Shown: piece by piece, positions 31,600 through 39,242 of the stretch | Layout: every line of letters begins with the position of its first letter | How positions within the stretch are numbered: position 1 is the stretch's first letter | Origin: Streptomyces sp. NBC_01803 | GTDB lineage: Bacteria; Actinomycetota; Actinomycetes; Streptomycetales; Streptomycetaceae | Direction of reading: 5' to 3' | Length of the DNA stretch: 64,000 nucleotides | Assembly (NCBI RefSeq): GCF_035917415.1 | Contig: NZ_CP109073.1 | Span: 868,001 to 932,000, forward strand | The notes under the pieces: model-generated | The model's input: only the letters and a program-made list of their open reading frames with translations | Database searches by the model: none | What the model was told of the DNA's origin: nothing | Position numbers and translations under genes: made by a program

Positions 31600-31633
31600 G
31601 GCGGCCCCGCGCGAAGTACCGCGCAGGGCCGCC
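31600..31633 (-). terminator. Hairpin attenuator between ramS and ramA
   Basis: GGCGGCCCCGCGCG and CGCGCAGGGCCGCC form a nearly perfect stem around a 6-base loop (AAGTAC), with one mismatch. It lies 20 bases downstream of the ramS stop on the operon strand. Partial termination here would give more precursor-peptide mRNA than exporter mRNA, as in many lanthipeptide operons. Confidence 0.65.
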
Positions 31634-31652
31634 GGTGTGGTGCCCGGACAGC

Positions 31653-31787
31653 TCAGAGACAGAGCAGGAAGCTGTTCGAGCTGTGCTTGTCGCAGGCGAG
31701 GAGGCTGAGGCTGCTCTGGTCGCCACCGCCGCCACCGCCGGTGGTCGCGTTCTCGGGCTCCATCGTCTGCAGGTCGAGCAGGGACAT
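31653..31787 (-). CDS. ramS: SapB-like class III lanthipeptide precursor
   Basis: A 44-residue precursor that no longer gene explains. The leader has the recognition helix LLDLQTME near residues 3-10, as in RamS/AmfS. A run of six Gly (17-22) precedes the core. The core has two SxxSxxxC motifs, SSLSLLAC and SSNSFLLC, the pattern that LanKC enzymes convert to lanthionine/labionin-type rings. The ATG follows GGAAG seven bases upstream. The 65-base gap after ramC, conserved order and motifs make the call firm. The product is expected to be an amphiphilic surfactant peptide that lets aerial hyphae escape water. Confidence 0.92.
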   Translation of the reverse strand: MSLLDLQTMEPENATTGGGGGGDQSSLSLLACDKHSSNSFLLCL

Positions 31788-31852
31788 GGGGCACTTCCTT
31801 TCGTCGGTACCGGTGTCTCCTCCACCGCGGAGCGCGGCGGAGAAGCCTTTCG

Positions 31853-34483
31853 TCACGGTCCCCCGTCGGAGGACCGGTCCATGGGCCGCGCGGGTGGCGG
31901 CAGGAAGGGCAGCCGGGGGCCGGGCCCGCCGCCTCCCGTGGTGCGGTGCCGGGCCACGCCCAGCGCCAGCAGACAGCCGGCGGTGCCAGTCGCCAGGTCC
32001 ATCGACAGGCGCATCATCTGCTCGCCGGGGAAGGCGAGTTCGCCCTGATAGTCCATGGCGTACCAGTCCATGGCGGCGCGCTGGGCGGTGAGCCCGGCCG
32101 GGGCGTCGGCGCCGGGGGTGGTGGTGCGCCCCAGGTGCCAGACCATGCCCGCCCGGCCCCGGAACAGGCCCGGCTGGGCGTAGTAGCGCAGCATCGCGCC
32201 CGGCAGGATCTCCGCCCGGGCCCGCTCGAACGCCTCGTCGGCGTCGTGCGCGAGGTAGTCGTCGAGGACCGCCGCGATGCCCACGCTGCCCTCACCCAGA
32301 TACGGCAGGATGCGGTCCCCCTCGTCGACCACAAGCGTGCCGCGGCTGTCGAGGACACAGTGGTGATCCAGATCGCGCCGCAGCGCCGTGGCCGCGAGGT
32401 CCAGCAGGGCGCGGTCACCGGTCCGCTCGTAGCGCCGCAGGAAGAGCAGAGCGGCTCCCGAGGCGCCGTACAGCAGCCCGGCGCGCCTGCGCCCGCGCGG
32501 CTCGGGCGGTGCGGTGAGGGACGCGGCGGCCAGCTCGGTGGCGACGGCCGCGCGGGCGGCCAGGCCGTCGTCGCCGGTCGCGGCGGCCAGCTCGTCCAGC
32601 ACGAGGCCGACGCCGGCCAGTCCGCCGTGGAGATCGGCGGGCAGGCGCTCCCAGCGTTCGCCGAGCGCCAGGGCGGCCAGGTCCAGCGCGGGCTGCGTGT
32701 GGCCGAGCCGGTGCAGGGTGTGGGCGACGCCGAACAGCCCGTCGTACAGGCCGAGTCGGCTGCCCTCGGGCGGGGCGGCGGCCTGCCGCAGCAGCCAGCG
32801 TTCGCCCTCCTCGTACGGCTCGGCGCCGGTCTCGGCGAGGGCGTGGAGCACCCCGGCCGCGCCGTTGGCCAGGCCGAGTCCGCCGCCGGTGGCGAACTGG
32901 GTGATGTCGCCCGGGAAGAGGCGGTCGTCGCGCTCGGGCGTGGCCGAGGCGAGGATGGCGCGGACCATGGAGGCGCGGCAGCGCTCCCAGTCGCCGGACG
33001 GCAGCGGCACGGGGATCGGCGCCTTCGCCCGGACGGCGGGCGCCGTTGGGCGGCCCTCGATCTCGGCGACGGCCTTGTCGAGGAACCCGGCGGGCAGGTC
33101 GGGGAATTCGCGGGCGGCGACCGCCGCCAGGTGCGCGGCCTTGCCGCGGTCGACGGCGAAAAGCGAGGTCATCGGCATGAACATGGCCAGCCGCAGGCAG
33201 GCCAGCGCGTAGCGGTCGACGGCGTGGCCGGTCCGGTCGCGGGGGGCCATGAAGCCGGGGTGGGCGACGATCTGCCGGCCGTTGTCGGCGGCCGGGGCGG
33301 CGGCCTCGAAGTCCAGCAGGGACACCGACTCGCCGTCCGGCGCGATCATGACGTTGAACATGTGCAGGTCGTTGAAGACGAGCCCGCGCCCGTGCAGGAT
33401 CGCCAGCGCCCGTTCGACGCCCGCGAGGACCGTCAGCGCCCACCGCGTGTAGTCGGCCAGGGCCTCGGGCTCCGGGTGCACGGTGAGCAGCGGATGGCGT
33501 TCCGCGAAGAAGGAGTTGAGGGTCCGGCCCGGGAGGAAGTCCATCACCAGGAAGCGGTGGTCGCCGAGGGTGAACCAGTCGCGCACCTCCGGCGCCACGG
33601 ACAGGCCGGTCAGCCGTTCGAGGGCGGCCTTCTCGCGCTCCAGACGGGTGACGGCGTCCGCGCCGTCGGCCGCCAGCCCGGCGTACGGGCGCGCCTCCTT
33701 GAGGACGACCGGATCGCCACCGCGCAGATCGGTGCCCCGGTAGACGCCGCCGCCGTTGGAGAAGTGCAGGGCGGCCTCGATGCGGTAGGGCAGGTCGCGG
33801 ATGGTGACGCCGTCGCGGGCGGCGAGGTGCGGTGCGAGGAAGGCGGGCAGGGTGACCCAGTCGGGGACGCTGAAGGTGGGGGTCCTGCGGTCCGGGACAA
33901 GCCGGCCCTCGGCGTTCTCGACGGCGGGTACCAGGGCGCCGGAGCCGTTGTCGCAGTAGCGCGGGGCGAACGCGCCGTAGCGGACGTACAGCGGGCCCTC
34001 GTGCCAGCGCAGGTCGGTGAGGATGTACGGGCCCGGCTCGCCGGCCAGCAGCTCGCCCAGTTCGGTGAGCACGGTGTGCGCCCGCTCCTCGTCCGCCGGG
34101 TAGATCGTCGCGAACTTGCCGCTGTTGTCGCGTCCGGCGTATTTCGAGTTGCGCAGGAAGAGCTGCTGCTGACCGGGGACGAATTTGAAGGGAATACGGC
34201 GGGGCACGCAGTATTCCCAGACTTTCGCGGCCGTCTTGTCGGCGTTCGCGAGTGCGGCGGAGACGTGGATTTTCCAGCCCTGGAGAGGCATTTCACCGGC
34301 AATCGGCTGCATGTGCAGCCAGTCGCCGACCCTTTGGGTGGACCAGCCCTGGGGAACCGGGCGTCGCGCGGTCTCGTACAGTCCTCGCGCCGGGTCCTGG
34401 CCGGTGGCTTTTTCGGCCGCCCGGTCCGGGGTTTCGTAGAAATGCTTGTCGACCAGACAGAAAACCTCGTACCGCTTGTCCAT
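31853..34483 (-). CDS. ramC: Class III lanthipeptide synthetase (LanKC: lyase-kinase-cyclase)
   Basis: This 876-residue enzyme phosphorylates Ser of the RamS peptide, eliminates phosphate and cyclises the rings. The N-terminal lyase region covers about 1-220. The Ser/Thr-kinase-like domain covers about 230-500 (VVLKEARPYAG lysine segment, GRGLVFNDLHMFNVMI catalytic loop, SLLDFEA metal motif). The C-terminal LanC-like cyclase covers about 540-860 (GLYDGLFGVAHTLHRLG, LHGGLAGVGLVLDELA, GRAGMVWHLGRT). The zinc-binding Cys-Cys-His set of true LanC proteins is not obvious, as usual for class III. The ATG follows GGAGGG. It is the first gene of the ram operon. Confidence 0.95.
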   Translation of the reverse strand: MDKRYEVFCLVDKHFYETPDRAAEKATGQDPARGLYETARRPVPQGWSTQRVGDWLHMQPIAGEMPLQGWKIHVSAALANADKTAAKVWEYCVPRRIPFKFVPGQQQLFLRNSKYAGRDNSGKFATIYPADEERAHTVLTELGELLAGEPGPYILTDLRWHEGPLYVRYGAFAPRYCDNGSGALVPAVENAEGRLVPDRRTPTFSVPDWVTLPAFLAPHLAARDGVTIRDLPYRIEAALHFSNGGGVYRGTDLRGGDPVVLKEARPYAGLAADGADAVTRLEREKAALERLTGLSVAPEVRDWFTLGDHRFLVMDFLPGRTLNSFFAERHPLLTVHPEPEALADYTRWALTVLAGVERALAILHGRGLVFNDLHMFNVMIAPDGESVSLLDFEAAAPAADNGRQIVAHPGFMAPRDRTGHAVDRYALACLRLAMFMPMTSLFAVDRGKAAHLAAVAAREFPDLPAGFLDKAVAEIEGRPTAPAVRAKAPIPVPLPSGDWERCRASMVRAILASATPERDDRLFPGDITQFATGGGLGLANGAAGVLHALAETGAEPYEEGERWLLRQAAAPPEGSRLGLYDGLFGVAHTLHRLGHTQPALDLAALALGERWERLPADLHGGLAGVGLVLDELAAATGDDGLAARAAVATELAAASLTAPPEPRGRRRAGLLYGASGAALLFLRRYERTGDRALLDLAATALRRDLDHHCVLDSRGTLVVDEGDRILPYLGEGSVGIAAVLDDYLAHDADEAFERARAEILPGAMLRYYAQPGLFRGRAGMVWHLGRTTTPGADAPAGLTAQRAAMDWYAMDYQGELAFPGEQMMRLSMDLATGTAGCLLALGVARHRTTGGGGPGPRLPFLPPPARPMDRSSDGGP

Positions 34484-34573
34484 CGCCCTCCTTCGGCAAG
34501 TGACAAGAGGTTTCCACGTCCACGGCCGCCCGGACAGTCACGCGTGTCATGAGACGGCCGTGCGGAACTCACA

Positions 34574-34583
34574 TGTCGCGACA
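34574..34583. promoter_or_regulatory. Palindrome upstream of ramC
   Basis: TGTCGCGACA is a perfect 10-base palindrome about 90 bases before the ramC start. A second palindrome, CACGCGTG, lies at 34539-34546. Either could be a binding site for a dimeric regulator such as RamR, but I cannot match them to a published RamR site from the sequence alone. Confidence 0.35.
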
Positions 34584-34601
34584 GACGACGGTGGTGGCCA
34601 G

Positions 34602-34947
34602 GGAGGTTGGCGACGGCGGCGATCAGCCGACCCAGCGCGCCCCCGGCCGCCGTGATCAGCGGCGCGGACGGCGGGTCGCTGACCCCGGCCAGGCGGAGCA
34701 GTTCGGCGTACTCGACGGGGCGGCGCAGCCCGGTGGCCGCGGCGGCGCACAGGCCGGGAACGGACAGCGTCGCGGTCGCCCAGCCCCGGTGGCCCCGTGG
34801 GCACAGCGGTCCCAGCGGTCCCAGCGGTCCCAGCGGGTCCAGCGGTCCCAGCGGGTCCAGCGGGTCCAGCGGTCCCAGCGGCAGGTGCGCGACCAGGCCG
34901 TGGCCGACGCTGAACTGAGCGGCGGCCCCCTTCCACCGGACCGGCTC
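34602..34947 (-). pseudogene. Probable gene fragment upstream of ramC
   Basis: One minus-strand frame has the strong G/C third-position bias of a real gene and protein-like content: [27 protein letters not shown], a Leu-Pro repeat, then VPGLCAAAATGLRRPVEYAELLRLAGVSDPP and LITAAGGALGRLIAAVANLP. Bias is lost on both sides, no start codon with an RBS is seen, and no stop occurs before ramC. I read it as a decayed gene of unknown family. A 9-base tandem repeat sits in the middle of it. Confidence 0.35.
34805..34880. repeat. 9-nt tandem repeat, about 8 units
   Basis: AGCGGTCCC and the variant AGCGGGTCC alternate about eight times. In the putative minus-strand fragment it encodes (G/D)PL repeats. 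Like the other arrays in this window, its unit length is a multiple of three. Confidence 0.9.
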
Positions 34948-35065
34948 AAGCAGACCGAAACGTTCCTTGGCCGGGCCCGGTCGGGGTGGGATGATCCGGA
35001 CGACAGCGGCATTGCCAGGAGCCCGGATTGTCAGGGGCACGCCAGAAAACCCGGAGGGTCTCACC

Positions 35066-35998
35066 GTGAGCACCGAGCGCACCACCATCCCCCGCAGGCA
35101 CGCTGCGCGCCGGTGGGCCAGGGCGATCGCCACGGCCGCCGGCCTGCTGGCCGTCGCCGCCTTCCTCACCCCCGGCGGCGCGCACGCCGAACAGGCCGGG
35201 CGGGCCGGGACGTTCAGCGCCTCCCAACTCGCCTCCGTGAGCGGCACCGTGCGCGCGGCGGACGTCCGCGGCACCGCGTGGGCCGTCGATCCGGCGTCCG
35301 GCACGGTCCGCGTCACGGCCGACGAGACGGTCTCCGCCCGGGAGATCGCCCGCCTGCGGCGCGGCGCGGGCGACCTGGCCGGCGCCCTGGTCATCGACCG
35401 CGCGCCCGGCCGGCTCACTCCCCGGCTCCAGGGCGGCGACCCCATCTACGCGAGCGCGGGCCGGCGTTGCTCGCTCGGCTTCAACGTGCGGGTGGGCACC
35501 GCCGATGCCTTCATCACCGCCGGGCACTGCACCGAGGGCCTTCCCCACTGGTACACGACCCCGACCTTCTCCGTCTCCATCGGCCCCACCGTCGGCTCCA
35601 GCTTCCCGACCAACGACTACGGCCTTGCCCAGTACACCAATCCGGGCGTGCCGCGGCCCGGCACGATCAACTGCGACGGCGAGATCATCGACATCATCGG
35701 GGTCGCCAACGCCTACGTCGGCATGCCGGTCAAGCGGGTCGGCAGCACCACCGGCTGCCACTCCGGCACGGTCACCGGTCTCAACTACACCGTCAACTAC
35801 GGCAGCGGCGACATCGTCTACGGCCTGATCCGCACCAGCCTGTGCGCCGAGCCGGGCGACAGCGGCGGCCCGGTCTTCTCCGGCCAGTACGCCGTCGGCA
35901 TCGTCTCCGGCGGCAGCGGCACCTGCTCGACGGGCGGGACGACGTTCGTCCAGCCGATCGGGGAGATCCTCGCCGCCTACGGCGCCACGCTCACCTGA
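35066..35998 (+). CDS. Secreted streptogrisin-type serine protease (S1)
   Basis: This 310-residue preproprotease begins with a GTG after GGAGGG. The Arg-rich signal peptide ends near GGAHA. The propeptide covers about 40-125. The mature chymotrypsin-fold domain starts near [16 protein letters not shown], with the triad His154 (TAGHC), Asp184 (NDYG) and Ser266 (GDSGGP). Paired cysteines flank the His, span the Gly-Cys-His loop and precede the Ser as expected. The end reads [21 protein letters not shown]. It is divergent from ramC. A role in processing the RamS leader outside the cell is conceivable but unproven. Confidence 0.95.
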   Translation: MSTERTTIPRRHAARRWARAIATAAGLLAVAAFLTPGGAHAEQAGRAGTFSASQLASVSGTVRAADVRGTAWAVDPASGTVRVTADETVSAREIARLRRGAGDLAGALVIDRAPGRLTPRLQGGDPIYASAGRRCSLGFNVRVGTADAFITAGHCTEGLPHWYTTPTFSVSIGPTVGSSFPTNDYGLAQYTNPGVPRPGTINCDGEIIDIIGVANAYVGMPVKRVGSTTGCHSGTVTGLNYTVNYGSGDIVYGLIRTSLCAEPGDSGGPVFSGQYAVGIVSGGSGTCSTGGTTFVQPIGEILAAYGATLT

Positions 35999-36011
35999 AG
36001 CCGCGCGTCCC

Positions 36012-36032
36012 CCCGCGCCGTCACAGCGCGGG
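36012..36032. terminator. Hairpin between the protease and the convergent gene
   Basis: CCCGCGC and GCGCGGG pair around a seven-base loop 14 bases after the protease stop. The stop of the convergent minus-strand gene lies within the loop, so it can serve both. Confidence 0.5.
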
Positions 36033-36527
36033 CGGGACCCCGGAGAGCCGGCAGACGGCGATGTAGAGCAGGAGCGGGTGGGTGTACGGCGCCGCGTCGC
36101 TGGGCCAGTGGATCAGGCGCGGCTCTCCCGGGCTCCGCGGGGGCCTGGGCGGTGCCCCCTGCCGCCCGGGGTGGGCGAAGCGGTCGCGGCGGACGGCGCG
36201 CGGCCGATTCGCCCCGGCCCAGTAGTGGGCGGTGGCCGGCCACTCCAGCCCGACCTGTGACTCCGTGGGCACCACCCACCACCAGCGGCGGCCGACGGCG
36301 AAGACCGCGCCCGCGCGCGGCAGCGACGTCATGAGCCGGCGGCCGTGCTCCTCGGAGACCCCCACGGCGTCGCACTCGATGCCGTCCGGTCCGGTCACCG
36401 GCAGGTAGAGGGGATTGCGGCGCCGACGAGCGGCGGCACCGGCGGAGGCGGGGTGGGAGGGGTGAACCGGGTCCATCGGGGCGGCGCTTCCGTTCAGGAC
36501 CTCGGCCCCGTCGCCAGTGCCGCCCAT
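36021..36527 (-). CDS. Conserved hypothetical protein paired with an ATP-binding regulator
   Basis: A 168-residue protein with a Pro/Arg-rich N-terminus and a conserved centre (NPLYLPVTGPDGIECDAVGVSEEHGRRLMTSLPRAGAVFAVGRRWWWVVPTES). I recognise this kind of protein as a frequent neighbour of HATPase-type anti-sigma-like proteins in Streptomyces. Its start overlaps the 3' end of that gene by 34 bases, indicating co-translation. Function unknown. Confidence 0.75.
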   Translation of the reverse strand: MGGTGDGAEVLNGSAAPMDPVHPSHPASAGAAARRRRNPLYLPVTGPDGIECDAVGVSEEHGRRLMTSLPRAGAVFAVGRRWWWVVPTESQVGLEWPATAHYWAGANRPRAVRRDRFAHPGRQGAPPRPPRSPGEPRLIHWPSDAAPYTHPLLLYIAVCRLSGVPPAL

Positions 36528-37027
36528 ACCGCTCGGCTCCGGCCGTCGGCGGCGTCAAAGACGCCCCAGGCCGTGCACAGCGCCTGGATCAGGGCCAGGC
36601 CACGGCCGTTCTCGTCCTCGGGGCAGGCGGCGTGCGGCTGGGGGATCGTGGGGCCGGATCGCCGGCCGGACACCTCGACGCGCACCCATCCGGCGTCGTG
36701 CCGCAGCGCGCAGACGACTGTCTCGGTGCCGGTGTGCACGATGGCGTTGGTGACCAGCTCGGAGACGACCAGCACGGCGTCCGCGACGGCCTCGGCGGGC
36801 ACGTCCCAGCGGGTCAGGGTCTGCCGCACCCGGACGCGCGCCTCGCGCACCGAACACGGCCGGGCGGGCAGTTCGAAGGCGCCGCCGGAATGCCCCGACC
36901 ACGTCGCCCGCGCCGTCTCCGTTTCCGTTTCCCCAGCCTCTCGGCTCTCGCGAGCGCGCGCCGTCTCCGGAGCGCGCGCCGACGTCGGCGGGCGCGTCGT
37001 GCCAGGCGCGGTGACGGGGAAGGCCAT
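36494..37027 (-). CDS. RsbW-like ATP-binding protein (HATPase fold)
   Basis: This 177-residue protein has a low-complexity N-terminus and a GHKL ATPase domain with N-box ELVTNAIVHTG and G1/G2-like GPTIPQP...DENGRGLALIQAL. Single-domain proteins of this type are anti-sigma-factor-like kinases very numerous in Streptomyces. The ATG is at 37027. No sigma factor or antagonist is adjacent. Confidence 0.85.
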   Translation of the reverse strand: MAFPVTAPGTTRPPTSARAPETARARESREAGETETETARATWSGHSGGAFELPARPCSVREARVRVRQTLTRWDVPAEAVADAVLVVSELVTNAIVHTGTETVVCALRHDAGWVRVEVSGRRSGPTIPQPHAACPEDENGRGLALIQALCTAWGVFDAADGRSRAVWAALATGPRS

Positions 37028-37244
37028 GGCATGCCGCCTTTCGTCTGCCGATGCCGCGGCGGTGCCCCAGCGTGCTGGACAGGGTGTCAACTGCACTATG
37101 TCACTGCCAAGTTCATGTCGCAACAGATAACCTGAAATTCGCAGAGCGCCATATGCGGAGCGGCGGCGGGCGGTGACGCGCTGACGTCGGCCGTTCCGGT
37201 GACGCTGCCCGGCCGGGCAGCGGGGAGGGCGTCTACTGGGGGCC

Positions 37245-38228
37245 ATGGAGGAGCTCCCGGACGCGGTCTCGCCGATACTCGCCGTGGAGGGCGAACTGCC
37301 CACCGGCCCCTGGGCGTACGAGTTCAAGTGGGACGGTTACCGTTGCTGTCTGCGGTCCGCCCCAGGCCACGGGACCCGGCTGACCAGCCGCAACGGCATC
37401 GACATCACCGCCACCTACCCCGAGCTGGGCGACGCCGCCCGCGCGGCGCTGGGCGGCCGGACGGCCGTCCTGGACGGCGAGATCGTCGCGCCCGACGAGC
37501 GCGGCAGACCCGACTTCGGGCTCCTCCAGCGCCGCCACCAGCGCCGCCGCCCCGGCCCCGGGGTGCTGGCCGCGACCCCGGTGATCTTTTTCGCGTTCGA
37601 CCTCCTGCTGCTGGACGGGGACTGGCTGATCGCCGAGCCCTACGAACGGCGGCGAGCGGCGCTCGCGGAGTTCGACGGAGCGGCGGACGGGCTCGCCGTG
37701 CCCCGCCACTACACGGGCGACGCGGGCCTGGGCCCGGGCGAACTGCTGGGCGTGGCCGAGCGGAACGGCCTGGAGGGGCTGGTCGCCAAACGGCTGGACT
37801 CCCCCTACCAGCCGGGCCGCAGATCCCGCATGTGGATCAAGAAGCCGCTGGTGCGGACCCAGGAGGCGATCATCGGCGGCTGGCAGCCGGGCGACGGCCG
37901 CCGGTCCGGCACGGTCGGCTCGCTGCTGCTCGGTGCCCACGACGAACGCGGCCGGCTGCGCTTCATCGGGCACGTCGGCAGCGGCTTCACCGAGGCCGCG
38001 CTCACTGGCCTCCTCGACCGGCTGACGCCGCTGGCCCGGCGCGGCAGCCCCTTCGACGAACCCGTCCCGCGCGAACACGCCCGTACGGCCCGCTGGGTGG
38101 AGCCGCGCCTGGTCGGCGAGATCGCGTTCCGCGCCTGGACCCGGGACCGCCGCCTGCGGCAGCCGTCGTGGCGCGGCCTGCGCCCGGACAAGGACCCAGC
38201 GGACATCCTGCTGCCTACCGGGTCATAG
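37245..38228 (+). CDS. ATP-dependent DNA ligase (LigD-ligase-domain type)
   Basis: This 327-residue enzyme has nucleotidyltransferase motif I EFKWDGYR with adenylated Lys28, then LDGEIVAPDERGRPDF (motif III region), EGLVAKRLDSPYQPG (motif IV) and WIKKPL (motif V), followed by an OB-fold domain ending in WRGLRPDKDP. It is a stand-alone ligase lacking polymerase and nuclease domains; no Ku gene lies nearby. Likely roles are non-homologous end joining or another repair pathway. The ATG is at 37245. It is followed after nine bases by the kinase gene. Confidence 0.92.
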   Translation: MEELPDAVSPILAVEGELPTGPWAYEFKWDGYRCCLRSAPGHGTRLTSRNGIDITATYPELGDAARAALGGRTAVLDGEIVAPDERGRPDFGLLQRRHQRRRPGPGVLAATPVIFFAFDLLLLDGDWLIAEPYERRRAALAEFDGAADGLAVPRHYTGDAGLGPGELLGVAERNGLEGLVAKRLDSPYQPGRRSRMWIKKPLVRTQEAIIGGWQPGDGRRSGTVGSLLLGAHDERGRLRFIGHVGSGFTEAALTGLLDRLTPLARRGSPFDEPVPREHARTARWVEPRLVGEIAFRAWTRDRRLRQPSWRGLRPDKDPADILLPTGS

Positions 38229-38237
38229 GGTGCGGCC

Positions 38238-39242
38238 ATGGACTTCGCCGTGGCACTCGACGCCGACCTCACCGTGCTGGCCGCCGACGCGGGGGAGTTG
38301 ACGCGCGAGGACCGGCCGGCCGTGCTCGGCATCACCGGGCCGCCGGGGGCCGGGAAGTCCACGCTGGCCCGCGCGATGACCGCGGCGCTGGGCGGCGCGG
38401 CGGCGTACGTTCCGCTGGACGGCTTCCACCTCTCCAACGCCCAGCTCGACCGGCTGGGCCTGCGCGAGCGGAAGGGCTCGGAGCCCGGCTTCGACGTGTG
38501 GGGGTACGCGGCGCTGCTACGGCGGCTCGTGGCGGACACGACCCGCGAGGTGTACGTGCCGGACTTCGACCGCGCGCTGGACGAGCCCGTCGCCGCCCGC
38601 CACCGAGTGCCACCGGAGACCCGGCTGATCGTCACCGAGGGGAACTACCTGGCCGTGGACCTGCCGGGCTGGCGGGAGGCCAGGGCGCTGATGGACGCCG
38701 TCTGGTATGTCGACGCCCCGGCGGCGGTGCGCGACGCGCGGCTGATGAGCCGCCACACGGGCTTCGGCCGGACGCGTGCGGCGGCCCGGTCGTGGATCGA
38801 CGCGAACGACGGGCCCAACGCCGCCCTGGTGGCGGCGTCCAGGGACCGCTGCGACCGGGTGATCACCCCCGTGGTCGCGACGCACGGCGTGCCGGTGCTG
38901 CCCTGCGCGCCGGACGGCCCGCCGCTGGACGGCTACGCGAGCGCGCTGGGCCTGATCGGGGACGCCCTCGGCCGCGGCGCCCGCCTGGTCGCGGTCCCCG
39001 CCGAGCGGGTGGCGGACACGTTCTTCTCGCTGCGTACCGGCGTCGCCGGGGAGATCGCCCAGAAGTTCACGGACTACCACCTGCGGCTGGCGATCGTCGG
39101 CGACATCTCCCGCCACACGGCGAAGAGTTCGGCCCTGCGCGACTACGTCCGCGAGGCGGACCGGGGCACCCACGTCTGGTTCTCCCCGACCTGGGACGAC
39201 CTGACAGCACGCCTGCGCGAAAGCCCACCCCCGCCGAACTAA
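38238..39242 (+). CDS. P-loop nucleoside/sugar kinase fused to a DUF4180 domain
   Basis: A 334-residue two-domain protein. Residues 1-215 form a uridine/pantothenate-kinase-like P-loop fold (ITGPPGAGKSTLARAM Walker A; PLDGFHLSN; VTEGNYLAVDLPGW; RLMSRHTGFGRTRAAARSW). Residues about 215-330 form a DUF4180 domain (GLIGDALGRGARLVAVPAERVADTFFSLRTGVAGEIAQKFTDYHLRLAIVGDIS then ALRDYVREADRGTHVWF). DUF4180 is normally a separate small protein. The frame is continuous with normal codon bias, so the fusion seems real. Its stop overlaps the convergent GH31 stop by three bases. Confidence 0.87.
   Translation: MDFAVALDADLTVLAADAGELTREDRPAVLGITGPPGAGKSTLARAMTAALGGAAAYVPLDGFHLSNAQLDRLGLRERKGSEPGFDVWGYAALLRRLVADTTREVYVPDFDRALDEPVAARHRVPPETRLIVTEGNYLAVDLPGWREARALMDAVWYVDAPAAVRDARLMSRHTGFGRTRAAARSWIDANDGPNAALVAASRDRCDRVITPVVATHGVPVLPCAPDGPPLDGYASALGLIGDALGRGARLVAVPAERVADTFFSLRTGVAGEIAQKFTDYHLRLAIVGDISRHTAKSSALRDYVREADRGTHVWFSPTWDDLTARLRESPPPPN

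Noticed and set aside
36012..36066. A longer plus-strand frame continuing past the protease
   Set aside because: It is out of frame with the protease, whose stop at 35998 follows the conserved C-terminus.
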